Positions 1-6,048 of a DNA stretch of 14,810 nucleotides are shown one piece after another. The stretch spans positions 1-14,810 of the forward strand of contig JAFAPL010000921.1 of the NCBI GenBank assembly GCA_019247135.1, read 5' to 3'. Position 1 is the stretch's first letter. Every line of letters begins with the position of its first letter. Made by a program: the position numbers and the translations under genes. This stretch comes from Chloroflexota bacterium (GTDB taxonomy: Bacteria; Chloroflexota; UBA6077; CF-72). The notes beneath the pieces were generated by a model. That model was not told the DNA's origin. It was given only the letters and a program-made list of their open reading frames with translations, and searched no databases.

Positions 1-444
1 GCCCGCGCGACATCGGTCGAAGAAGCCGCCGCGGCAGACATCGTGGCGCTCTGTACGACCGCGGTGGAGCCAGTGCTCCGGGCCAGAGATGTGCAGCCAG
101 GGGCGCACGTGAACGCCGTCGGCGCATTCACGCCGACGACGCGTGAGATGCCGTCCGACTTGATCGCGCGCGCCAGCGTGTACGTGGACACACGGGCGGG
201 CGCGCTTTCAGAAGCGGGCGACCTGCTTCTTCCAGTCCAGGAGGGTGTCTTTGAGCTCGATAAGATCGTTGGCGAGGTCGGCGAGCTTCTGGATGGCAGG
301 GTGTCGTCACGCACGGACGAGCAGCAGGTCACGATGTACAAGTCGGTCGGTGCCGCGTTTCTAGATGCGGCGACGGCTCATCTGGCGTACGCGGCAGCGA
401 CGCATCAACGTGTCGGCACTGTTTACAAATTCGATGCTGAGTAG
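1..444 (+). CDS. Ornithine cyclodeaminase/mu-crystallin family protein, 3' part only
   Basis: The gene is open from the first base of the window, so its start lies to the left; 147 C-terminal residues are visible against a usual length of about 310-330. Family members are NAD(P)-dependent enzymes such as ornithine cyclodeaminase, alanine dehydrogenase or imine reductases. The visible part shows the Rossmann-fold end typical of the family: an ALCTT strand-turn, then HVNAVGAFTPTTREMP, then VYVDTRAGALSEAGDLLLP, and near the C-terminus VTMYKSVGAAFLD, which matches the family's conserved FKSVG block followed by the final helix. The substrate cannot be told because the N-terminal substrate domain is outside the window. 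The stop TAG is followed 41 bases later by rsfS on the same strand. Family assignment is firm; exact reaction is not known. Confidence 0.88.
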   Translation, partial: ARATSVEEAAAADIVALCTTAVEPVLRARDVQPGAHVNAVGAFTPTTREMPSDLIARASVYVDTRAGALSEAGDLLLPVQEGVFELDKIVGEVGELLDGRVSSRTDEQQVTMYKSVGAAFLDAATAHLAYAAATHQRVGTVYKFDAE

Positions 445-470
445 CCGCGGGGACCGCACACCTCGCGTGC

Positions 471-476
471 TATAGT
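471..476 (+). promoter_or_regulatory. Candidate -10 element TATAGT upstream of rsfS
   Basis: The hexamer TATAGT stands in the 41-base gap between the cyclodeaminase stop and rsfS. It matches the sigma-70 type TATAAT consensus at five of six positions and sits in otherwise GC-rich DNA. No convincing TTGACA-like -35 is seen 16-18 bases upstream. A transcript starting about seven bases after it would begin almost at the TTG start codon, implying a nearly leaderless mRNA. Confidence 0.3.
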
Positions 477-485
477 CCGCCGGGA

Positions 486-890
486 TTGGAGAAGACGTCC
501 AAGCTTTTGCGTGAGGTTGCGCCGCCGGCCGATGAGGCCGCCGAAGCGCTGAGTCTCGCGCGCCGCATCGTCGACGTGGCCTCGGACAAACAAGCCACCG
601 ACATCGTCCTGCTGGACATTCGGGGCGTCTCGCTGATCGCCGACTACTTCGTGATTTGCACCGCGGGCAGTGAGCGGCAGACCACGGCGATCCTGCGCGA
701 CCTGAGCGAAAAGCTGGTCGACGAGTATCCCGGTCGGAAGCCTTTACACACCGAGGGCGCGGCCGATTCGGGGTGGGTGTTGCTGGACTACGGCGACGTG
801 ATCGTGCACGTGTTCTCAGCAGCGCAACGCGCGTTTTATAACCTGGAGCAGTTGTGGGCGGCAGCGACTCCGATAGTGCGACTGCAGTAA
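486..890 (+). CDS. rsfS: Ribosome silencing factor RsfS (DUF143/Iojap family)
   Basis: The product, 134 residues, belongs to the RsfS/Iojap family, which binds uL14 on the 50S subunit and blocks joining of the subunits when nutrients are short. The whole family domain is visible: ARRIVDVASDKQATDIVLLDI, then ADYFVICTAGSERQTTAI, the basic/acidic helix with LSEKLVDEYPGRKPLHTEG, and the strongly conserved SGWVLLDYGDVIVHVF followed by AFYNLEQLW. The length is normal, with a short N-terminal extension. The start is a TTG with a weak GGGA directly before it; a second in-frame TTG at 507 is possible, so the exact start is uncertain. The following membrane-protein gene starts inside its last 37 bases. 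In many bacteria rsfS lies beside nadD; that gene is not seen here. Confidence 0.92.
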   Translation: MEKTSKLLREVAPPADEAAEALSLARRIVDVASDKQATDIVLLDIRGVSLIADYFVICTAGSERQTTAILRDLSEKLVDEYPGRKPLHTEGAADSGWVLLDYGDVIVHVFSAAQRAFYNLEQLWAAATPIVRLQ

Positions 891-1063
891 GCCGACCGAC
901 TCTGTTTGGTGCCGGCGTTTCGCTCGGCATGCTCGCGGGCATTCTGATCGGGTCATTGGTGACGCTTTGGCTCGGCCAAGCCGTGGCGGATGCTGCGCAT
1001 CGCATGCTCGATCGGCTCTCTGGACGTCGCGAACGCGTCAACTTTGAGCTTTTGTTGCAATAG
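854..1063 (+). CDS. Small single-pass membrane protein of unknown function
   Basis: A 69-residue protein that I cannot assign to a family. It has a short Ser/Asp-rich N-terminus (about residues 1-16), one hydrophobic glycine-rich helix (about 17-45, FGAGVSLGMLAGILIGSLVTLWL) and a basic amphipathic tail with RMLDRLSGRRER. The GTG start overlaps the end of rsfS by 37 bases in another frame, but a GGAG five bases upstream (845-848) supports it and implies translational coupling. The size and layout (one TM helix, then a charged cytoplasmic helix) resemble small YtxH-like membrane proteins, but no diagnostic motif is present. It could also be a chance open frame; the clean TM helix, ribosome site and same-strand context argue for a real gene. 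Confidence 0.6.
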   Translation: MGGSDSDSATAVSRPTLFGAGVSLGMLAGILIGSLVTLWLGQAVADAAHRMLDRLSGRRERVNFELLLQ

Positions 1064-1124
1064 CGAAATACGCAAGATGCGCGCGGGAGGCTAATCTTGT
1101 GTCGGAGGATTGGCTACGAGTTCT

Positions 1125-1129
1125 GGAGG
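1125..1129 (+). promoter_or_regulatory. Shine-Dalgarno GGAGG deciding the GTG start at 1137
   Basis: GGAGG ends seven bases before GTG 1137, an ideal spacing. The upstream in-frame TTG at 1110 has its own GGAGG only one base away, too close to work, and would put nine polar residues ahead of the signal peptide. This decides the start of the surface protein. Confidence 0.7.
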
Positions 1130-1136
1130 TCACAGC

Positions 1137-2030
1137 GTGTATTTGATCCCGCGCACCTTCTTGGCAGCCGTCATCCTCGTGATGAGCAGTGGGTCGGTTG
1201 TCCTGGCCGACCCGGCGGATCAGGCTGCGACCGCCGTACCGACGGGTGCGACTGCCGTACCCACACCAGCCTGCGTAATCCCCCCGTCGGGGATCATCAT
1301 CAACGTGTCGAATCCGAACCCCGGCGCGTCTCTGAGTCCTGGAAGTAGCGTCATAATCACGGGAACCGCCTACGACCAGGCGTCGACCTCGGGGTCAGGC
1401 ATCAGCTCGGTGACGGCATATCTCGGCAGTCGAGACGCGGGCGGCATCTTCCTTGGTAATGCCACCCTCGGTCAGTCCAGCGGTGGCAGCGGACCAGCCG
1501 CAAACGCAGGGTTTACGTTGCGTTCGTCGACGTTGCCACCTGGCAGCGGCGCCCGCAGCATCTTCGTCTACGCGCAGTCATCGATCAGCGGCAACACGGC
1601 ATCTACCGAGGTACCGCTGTACCTGGGCCCGGCGCCGACGGCCGTCAAGGGCGTGGTCCCGACAGCTGTGCTGCCACCGCCGCCAGCGTGCACACCCACG
1701 CCGACACCGGCTCCAACGAATACGCCCACCCCGGTGCCCCCGACGCCTGCCCCGGCTGTAGCGACCTCGGCCCCGACCGCCCCGCTCGCCCCGGCGACGC
1801 TCGCGCCGACCGTGCTGCCGACCTTGGCCCCGCTGGCGACGACCGCTCCGGCCGAAGCGCCAGCCGCGGGCGCGCCAGCAGCGGCGACGCCGGCCTCGGC
1901 GGTCGCGCCGGCAGCCGCGACTACCGCTCCGCGCGGCGGTGGCATTCCGGCTGAGCTCGGGCTGCCATTGCTCGCCGTTGGCGCTCTCGTCTTCGGAGGT
2001 GGCTACGCGCTGCGGCGCCGGAAAATGTGA
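1137..2030 (+). CDS. Cell-surface protein: signal peptide, Ig-like domain, Pro-rich stalk, C-terminal anchor
   Basis: The product, 297 residues from GTG 1137, has a clear export signal: YLIPR, a hydrophobic core, and a likely cleavage after VVLA (residue 24). Residues about 46-163 form a Thr/Ser/Gly-rich beta-type region (GIIINVSNPNPGASLSPG, then SVIITGTAYD) resembling bacterial Ig-like domains, with IFVYAQSS and an STEVPLYLG end. Residues 165-266 are a Pro/Ala/Thr stalk rich in TPTP repeats, typical of wall-spanning linkers. The last 28 residues give IPAELG, a 16-residue hydrophobic helix (277-292) and RRRKM, the order of a sortase sorting signal but without a canonical LPXTG. The stop overlaps the sortase start (GTGA), so the two are coupled and this is the likely sortase substrate. 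Its role on the surface is unknown. The low-complexity DNA of the stalk gives long but spurious open frames on both strands. Confidence 0.8.
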   Translation: MYLIPRTFLAAVILVMSSGSVVLADPADQAATAVPTGATAVPTPACVIPPSGIIINVSNPNPGASLSPGSSVIITGTAYDQASTSGSGISSVTAYLGSRDAGGIFLGNATLGQSSGGSGPAANAGFTLRSSTLPPGSGARSIFVYAQSSISGNTASTEVPLYLGPAPTAVKGVVPTAVLPPPPACTPTPTPAPTNTPTPVPPTPAPAVATSAPTAPLAPATLAPTVLPTLAPLATTAPAEAPAAGAPAAATPASAVAPAAATTAPRGGGIPAELGLPLLAVGALVFGGGYALRRRKM

Positions 2031-3769
2031 GGCGCACTGAGCTGAGGATTCGGCGCCCGCGGCCGAGCGAGATGCTCATGGCCGCGGGCGGATTGGCCAT
2101 CCTCATCGGCGGGGTCGTCAGCATCCAGGCCTGGTACGCGGGCCGGCAGTGGCGCGCTTCGCCCGAAGCCGCGCAGGCGCAGCGCAACGTCGAGGCACCG
2201 ACTCCGATCTGGATCACGCCGGCGCCTCGGTCTACGCGGGCGCCGGCCGCTATGAGCACCACGGTCCCGACCGCGACCAGCGCCCGAGCGGCGGGCGTTA
2301 CAGCCACCCAGCCGGCGACCGAGCAACCGCTTGCACCACCTGCAGCACCCGGCGCAACGGATACCGCGGAGGCCGAATTGCCGGCGCAGGCGCCGCAACC
2401 GACCGTTCCGCCTCCGGCGACGCCCACGCCTGTTCCGCCGACGCCCACGTTGGGGCCATCGGAGCTACGGCTTGCTTCGGCAACGTTCCAGTTCGATGAT
2501 CCGCCCCAGCCCGGAGCACGTGCCCGTCTCGACTTCGCCGTGCACAACCCGACCGACCAGGATGGCGGGCCAGTCACGCTTTTGCTGCCGCAGGACTGGC
2601 TCAAGGGTTACCAGGTCGACGACACAGATCCGGCGACGACCACCTCGCCGTCGACTGCCGACAACACGCGCCGTCTGACGTTTGACGGGCCCGCGGCTGG
2701 TGGCGACGTCGATATCGAGGTCCGCCTCGAGACCACGGAGGAAGTCATCGACGCACCCGCGATGCGCGTCGTCGACAGGCTAGGCCGCGAGATCGGCCGC
2801 GCTCAGCCGAGCACTGAAGCGCCGCCGGCCCAGCCCGGCCCCGTCTACAGCATCGACATCCCCCGATTGAACCTGAAGACGGGCGTCGTGCAGGTCGAGT
2901 GGGAGCCGCCGCTCTTTGTCGTAGGCCAGCTGCGCAACAGTGCGCACGTCACCCAGGGCAACAGCGTCCTGGTCGGTCACGTTCGCGGGGCGCCTGGTTA
3001 CAACGTGTTTGACCACCTCGACCAGCTGCAGGTGGGGGATGACGTGATCGCGAGCTCGCGCGGCGAGACCTACAACTTCGTCGTTAGCTCGACGCAGGTG
3101 TTGCCGGAAGGGGATATGTCGCCGACGGACGCGACTGATACACCCCGTCTGACGCTGATGACCTGTGCTGGCACTTGGAACCCGATAGCCCAGGACTACT
3201 CCGATCGCCTTTGGGTGGTCGCGGAGCCACCGGGCATTGTGACGCGTGCAGCCCGAACGCCGACGCCCGCGGCGATGTCGCGGTTTGCCCAGGTGTCACC
3301 GGCCGGTGGCCTCGGCAACACGGATCTGGACCTCGAGGAAACGTTCGGACCTCCGACGGGCGAGTCGTCTGAGCACCTTGCGGTCTACAAGAACGGCCGC
3401 CGCGCCGACCTGGCGATCACGGATAGCGCGCAAACGCGCGCGCTGCTGGTGGGCGCGGTGCAGCCGAAGGGCTCGCCGCTCGGCTTCGACGCAGCCGTGA
3501 AGCTCACGCGGCAGTGGTTGCCCAGGGACGCCACGCCGCGGGGCGACAAACCGGAAGGCAACCAGACCTTCGTGGTCGAGCGCTTTTCGTCCGCGCTGCT
3601 GGCGCAGGGGTTGCCGGCGAAGTGGTTCACGGACCGCAATGGGCAGCCTGGGGACTTCGTGATCGTCTACGCGCGTCAGTCGGATGGACGCATTACTGCC
3701 GAAGCCCTCGGCATTGGCGACGACGCTCAGCCGGTGCTGGACCAGCTTCTCGACAAGCCGGCTTCGTAG
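2027..3769 (+). CDS. Multidomain sortase-family transpeptidase (class D/E/F-like)
   Basis: A 580-residue membrane-anchored sortase, which would cut a surface protein at its C-terminal signal and join it to a cell-envelope acceptor. Parts in order: basic N-terminus; TM helix at about 17-38; Pro/Ala/Thr linker at 55-144; a beta-rich domain at 145-258 (RLDFAVHNPTDQDGGPVTLLL) like CARDB/DUF11-type sandwich modules; the sortase domain at about 272-401; and about 180 further residues. Catalytic residues are visible: His318 in VLVGHVRG, Cys380 in RLTLMTC and Arg394 in SDRLWVVAE. The sequence around them (IDIPRLNL, FDHLDQLQVGD) is typical of the SrtD/E/F group. Simple sortases have 180-280 residues, so both the N-terminal sandwich and the C-terminal domain (402-580) are additions. 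The C-terminal domain ends with DFVIVYARQSDGRITAEALG; I do not recognise it. GTG start overlaps the upstream stop by four bases. Confidence 0.88.
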   Translation: MRRTELRIRRPRPSEMLMAAGGLAILIGGVVSIQAWYAGRQWRASPEAAQAQRNVEAPTPIWITPAPRSTRAPAAMSTTVPTATSARAAGVTATQPATEQPLAPPAAPGATDTAEAELPAQAPQPTVPPPATPTPVPPTPTLGPSELRLASATFQFDDPPQPGARARLDFAVHNPTDQDGGPVTLLLPQDWLKGYQVDDTDPATTTSPSTADNTRRLTFDGPAAGGDVDIEVRLETTEEVIDAPAMRVVDRLGREIGRAQPSTEAPPAQPGPVYSIDIPRLNLKTGVVQVEWEPPLFVVGQLRNSAHVTQGNSVLVGHVRGAPGYNVFDHLDQLQVGDDVIASSRGETYNFVVSSTQVLPEGDMSPTDATDTPRLTLMTCAGTWNPIAQDYSDRLWVVAEPPGIVTRAARTPTPAAMSRFAQVSPAGGLGNTDLDLEETFGPPTGESSEHLAVYKNGRRADLAITDSAQTRALLVGAVQPKGSPLGFDAAVKLTRQWLPRDATPRGDKPEGNQTFVVERFSSALLAQGLPAKWFTDRNGQPGDFVIVYARQSDGRITAEALGIGDDAQPVLDQLLDKPAS

Positions 3770-3842
3770 AACGTGAGCGCACAGAACTCGCGCTGACGGT
3801 TCCGACACTCCGCGGGCTGGCGCTGCGACGCGCCGGAGTAAG

Positions 3843-3996
3843 CAACTTGGTAGTTGAACAATCGGCACGCGGCAGCGGCAGCTCGGGTCGCAGAGAAATC
3901 AACTTGGTCGTTGAAGAATCGGCACGCGGCAGCGGCAGCTCGGGTCCCAGAGAAATCAACTTGGTCGTTGAACAATCGGCACGCGGCAGCGGCAGC
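3843..3996. repeat. Tandem repeat, 57-base unit, 2.7 copies
   Basis: Units begin at 3843, 3900 and 3957. Copies 1 and 2 are full length and differ at three of 57 positions; copy 3 matches copy 2 at 39 of 40 bases and then stops matching at 3996. Each unit opens with CAACTTGGT(C/A)GTTGAA, where TCAAC and GTTGA can form a five-base stem with a six-base loop, followed by the GC-rich ACGCGGCAGCGGCAGC. The repeats lie between the convergent sortase and ndk genes and belong to neither. Because 57 is a multiple of three, every reading frame through them repeats as a 19-residue unit, which makes false open frames. Confidence 0.9.
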
Positions 3997-4018
3997 CCCG
4001 TCGCACCGGCGGAGCAAA

Positions 4019-4489
4019 CTAGGCCTCGAAGATCCAGCGATCGACGTCTCGGCCGAAGGTGACCAGCTCGTCGGGCTCGAACCACAGCGCCAGCTCACGT
4101 TCGGCGGTCGCCGGGGCGTCGGAGGCATGAATCAGGTTGCGCCCGATATCCAGCGCCCAGTCGGCGCGGATCGTCCCTGGCGCGGCATTCAACGGGTTCG
4201 TGGCCCCGACGGTATTGCGCACCATCTGCACCGCGCTGGTGCCCTCGACGGCGAGCACCACAACTGGCCCGCCAGTGATGTACCGCAACAGGCCCTCATA
4301 GAACGGTTTGCCCAGGTGCTCCGCGTAATGGTCTCCAGCTAGCTGGTCGGAGACCTGCATCAGCTTGAGACCGACGATTTTCAACCCGCGCGCCTCGAGT
4401 CGACCGAGGATCGGCCCGATCAGCCCGCGCTGGACCCCGTCGGGCTTGATGATCACGAGTGTCCGTTCTTCTTGTGCTTTTGGAGCCAT
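4019..4489 (-). CDS. ndk: Nucleoside diphosphate kinase
   Basis: The 156-residue product moves the gamma-phosphate of ATP to other (d)NDPs through a phospho-histidine, keeping the nucleotide pools balanced in the cytoplasm. The phosphate-binding start TLVIIKPDGVQRGLIG (Lys15), FYEGLLRYITGGPVV, MVRNTVGATNPLNAAPGTIR and the active-site block NLIHASDAP with the catalytic His121 are all intact, and the length is close to the family norm of 140-155. The extra length is a short C-terminal tail after the usual end. The ATG start at 4489 has only a weak purine stretch before it. The gene is convergent with the sortase and divergent from the DUF5679 gene, with 141 bases between the two starts. Confidence 0.96.
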   Translation of the reverse strand: MAPKAQEERTLVIIKPDGVQRGLIGPILGRLEARGLKIVGLKLMQVSDQLAGDHYAEHLGKPFYEGLLRYITGGPVVVLAVEGTSAVQMVRNTVGATNPLNAAPGTIRADWALDIGRNLIHASDAPATAERELALWFEPDELVTFGRDVDRWIFEA

Positions 4490-4495
4490 TCTCGA

Positions 4496-4515
4496 CCAAT
4501 TTAGCCGAATTGGCT
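4496..4515. promoter_or_regulatory. Overlapping dyads in the ndk/DUF5679 divergent region
   Basis: Two inverted repeats share one AT-rich patch just upstream of ndk: CCAATT(6)AATTGG at 4496-4513 and AGCC(5)GGCT at 4503-4515. The site begins seven bases before the ndk start and could be an operator or part of its 5' leader. The rest of the 141-base gap has no strong sigma-70 promoter; TATCTT at 4605-4610 is the best -10 guess for the rightward gene. Confidence 0.3.
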
Positions 4516-4620
4516 TTTTCGAAGTTGCAGGTGCGAGATTGAGCGCCTATTCTCTCTCGAAGCGGCCCATCTCGCGACGGTGCGCTTTCACCAAGCGGGC
4601 CGACTATCTTCGACAAAATC

Positions 4621-4624
4621 GGAG
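4621..4624 (+). promoter_or_regulatory. Shine-Dalgarno GGAG deciding the GTG start at 4631
   Basis: GGAG is six bases before GTG 4631. It fixes the start of the DUF5679 protein so that the first cysteine pair lies at residues 6 and 9; upstream in-frame start codons lack such a site and add non-family sequence. Confidence 0.65.
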
Positions 4625-4630
4625 TTTATT

Positions 4631-4777
4631 GTGGCTACTGGCTACTGCATGAAGTGCAAGGCCCAGCGTGAGATCAAAGGCGCCAAGCAAATTACGATGA
4701 AGAACGGACGTCCAGCGACCGAGGGCGCGTGCCCAGTCTGTGGGACAAAGATCTTCAAGATCGGCGCCGGCAAGTAG
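4631..4777 (+). CDS. DUF5679 family small four-cysteine zinc-ribbon protein
   Basis: A 48-residue protein starting (M)ATGYCMKCKAQ. Two CxxC knuckles, C6/C9 and C34/C37 (GACPVCGTKIFKIG), flank the middle KNGRPATEG, which is the conserved pattern of the DUF5679 family common in Chloroflexota and Actinomycetota. The pairs should bind one zinc ion. The function is unknown; nucleic-acid or protein binding is a reasonable guess from the zinc-ribbon shape but is not shown. It is transcribed away from ndk and runs toward the end of ruvB, with a hairpin between the two stops. Confidence 0.85.
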   Translation: MATGYCMKCKAQREIKGAKQITMKNGRPATEGACPVCGTKIFKIGAGK

Positions 4778-4791
4778 TTCCCTGAACGCGC

Positions 4792-4822
4792 CCGTTCGTC
4801 CTCACATCGAGGGGGCGAACGG
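4792..4822. terminator. Hairpin between convergent DUF5679 and ruvB ends
   Basis: CCGTTCGTCC (4792-4801) pairs with GGGCGAACGG (4813-4822) over ten pairs with one G-U, leaving an 11-base loop in which CCTC/GAGG offers an alternative inner stem. It lies 15 bases after the DUF5679 stop and 7 bases beyond the ruvB stop, so it could end transcription from both sides. Neither side has a run of T, so it is not a classical intrinsic terminator. Confidence 0.5.
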
Positions 4823-4828
4823 ACGGAC

Positions 4829-5869
4829 TTACGACGCCCCGTCCAGTGGCAACGAGGGTTGTTGCGCACCGCGAGCCGGCCGGCGCACACCCAGATGCCC
4901 ATACGCTTTGGGGGTTGCGCGCCGCCCGGCGGGGGTCCGCTGAATGAAGCCCTCGTGCAACAGATAGGGCTCGACGACTTCTTCGAGTGTGTCGACTTCC
5001 TGCTGCATATTCGCCGCAAGTGCACTCACACCCGCTGGTCCGCCTTCGTAGTGTGAGATGAGCGTGGTCAGGTAGCGCCGGTCGAGATCGTCCAGGCCTA
5101 CCGCGTCCACCCCCTCGAGGGTGAGCGCGTCGTTCACCAGACCCACTTCGATCAGCTCCGCGTGGTGTACCTGGGCGTAGTCGCGCACACGACGCAGCAA
5201 GCGATTGGCGATGCGCGGCGTTCCGCGCGAGCGTCGAGCGATCTCTTGCGCCGCATCCGCGTCCATCCGGACGTTGAGCAGTCCGGCTGAACGGCGAACG
5301 ATCTGCGTCAGGTCGGCCACCGTATAGAAGTCAAGCTCGAAGTTGAGTCCGAAGCGCTCGCGGAGCGGAGAGGACAGGAGTCCCTTGCGCGTCGTCGCCC
5401 CAACCAGGGTGAAGGGCTGCACCGCGAGGGGGTAAGCGCGCGCGTACGGGCCTTTGTCGAGCACGAAGTCGACTTTGAAGTCCTCCATGGCCGGGTAGAG
5501 GTATTCCTCGATCACACGCGGCAGTCGATGGATCTCGTCGATGAAAAAGACGTCGTCGGCTTCGAGGCCCGTCAGCATGCCCATGAGGTCCAGCGATTTC
5601 TCGATCGCTGGGCCTGAGGTGGTGACCAGGCTGCCGCCCATCTCGAACGCGACGATGTGGGCGAGGGTCGTCTTACCCAGACCAGGGGGGCCGCTCAGGA
5701 GCAGGTGGTCCAGTGGCTCGCGGCGTTGACGGGCGGCCTCGAGGGCGATGGCGAGGCGCTTGCGCTGAAGGTCCTGGCCGATGAACTCGTCGAGGCTGCG
5801 TGGGCGGAGCGTCGTGAGCAGGCGTTCCTCTTCGGAACTGGCTGGTGTGGGCGCTACGACTCGGTCCAT
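4829..5869 (-). CDS. ruvB: Holliday junction branch migration ATPase RuvB
   Basis: A 346-residue AAA+ motor that forms hexameric rings on the arms of a RuvA-bound Holliday junction and pumps DNA through. Visible parts: N-terminal LRPRSLDEFIGQ; Walker A GPPGLGKTT (60-68); Walker B FFIDEIHRL (109-116); the beta-hairpin and FTLVGATTRKGLLSSPLRERFG with sensor 1 and the arginine finger (about 153-174); sensor 2 RGTPRIANRLLRR (215-227); and the C-terminal winged helix with GGPAGVSALAA, EEVVEPYLLHEGFIQRTPAGR. All key residues are intact and the length is normal. It follows ruvA on the same strand but after a 179-base gap that carries a palindromic repeat, so it may have its own promoter or be expressed at a different level from ruvCA. 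Confidence 0.97.
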   Translation of the reverse strand: MDRVVAPTPASSEEERLLTTLRPRSLDEFIGQDLQRKRLAIALEAARQRREPLDHLLLSGPPGLGKTTLAHIVAFEMGGSLVTTSGPAIEKSLDLMGMLTGLEADDVFFIDEIHRLPRVIEEYLYPAMEDFKVDFVLDKGPYARAYPLAVQPFTLVGATTRKGLLSSPLRERFGLNFELDFYTVADLTQIVRRSAGLLNVRMDADAAQEIARRSRGTPRIANRLLRRVRDYAQVHHAELIEVGLVNDALTLEGVDAVGLDDLDRRYLTTLISHYEGGPAGVSALAANMQQEVDTLEEVVEPYLLHEGFIQRTPAGRRATPKAYGHLGVRRPARGAQQPSLPLDGAS

Positions 5870-5937
5870 CGTCGGTCCCAGATCTTAAACGGCTGCCTCA
5901 CCCGTCAAGCTGCCCAGAAGCGCCACAATGTGATCTC

Positions 5938-6036
5938 TCAAGGGGCAGAGCCCGCTGGACCGCCGCGGAGCGCAAGTGCGGGGCGCGGCCATGGGCGACA
6001 AGGTGCGGGGACTTTCAAGGGGCGGAGCCCCTTGAA
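5938..6036. repeat. Palindromic repeat pair in the ruvA-ruvB gap
   Basis: The copy at 6014-6036 is a perfect palindrome: TTCAAGGGGC, a GGA loop, and GCCCCTTGAA, ten base pairs. A second, decayed copy begins at 5938 with TCAAGGGGCAGAGCCC but breaks after the first half (GCTGGA in place of CTTGAA). The two starts are 77 bases apart, with a GC-rich spacer that itself contains CCGCGG and GCGCGGCC. No T-run follows the hairpin on either strand, so a repetitive extragenic palindrome or remnant of a small mobile repeat is as likely as a terminator. Confidence 0.75.
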
Positions 6037-6048
6037 CCCAGCGAAGCG

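Noticed and set aside
361..1041. 226-codon minus-strand open frame over rsfS
   Set aside because: Arg/Pro/Ser-rich shadow of a well-conserved plus-strand gene; no domain features.
1568..2604. Long minus-strand open frames (1568-1945, 1921-2604) opposite the surface protein and sortase
   Set aside because: They are Gly/Ala/Val-rich low-complexity mirrors of the Pro/Ala/Thr stalk codons; the plus-strand genes have signal peptide, motifs and ribosome sites.
3843..3996. CRISPR array
   Set aside because: The 57-base units are contiguous with no variable spacers, and there are no cas genes in the window.
3514..4062. Plus-strand open frame running through the 57-base repeats, with repeated LVVEQSARGSGS units
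   Set aside because: The repeat unit is a multiple of three, so several frames stay open on both strands; this frame starts inside the sortase gene and ends inside ndk.
6014..6036. Classical intrinsic terminator between ruvA and ruvB
   Set aside because: The hairpin is strong but no T-tract follows on either strand; reported as a palindromic repeat instead.
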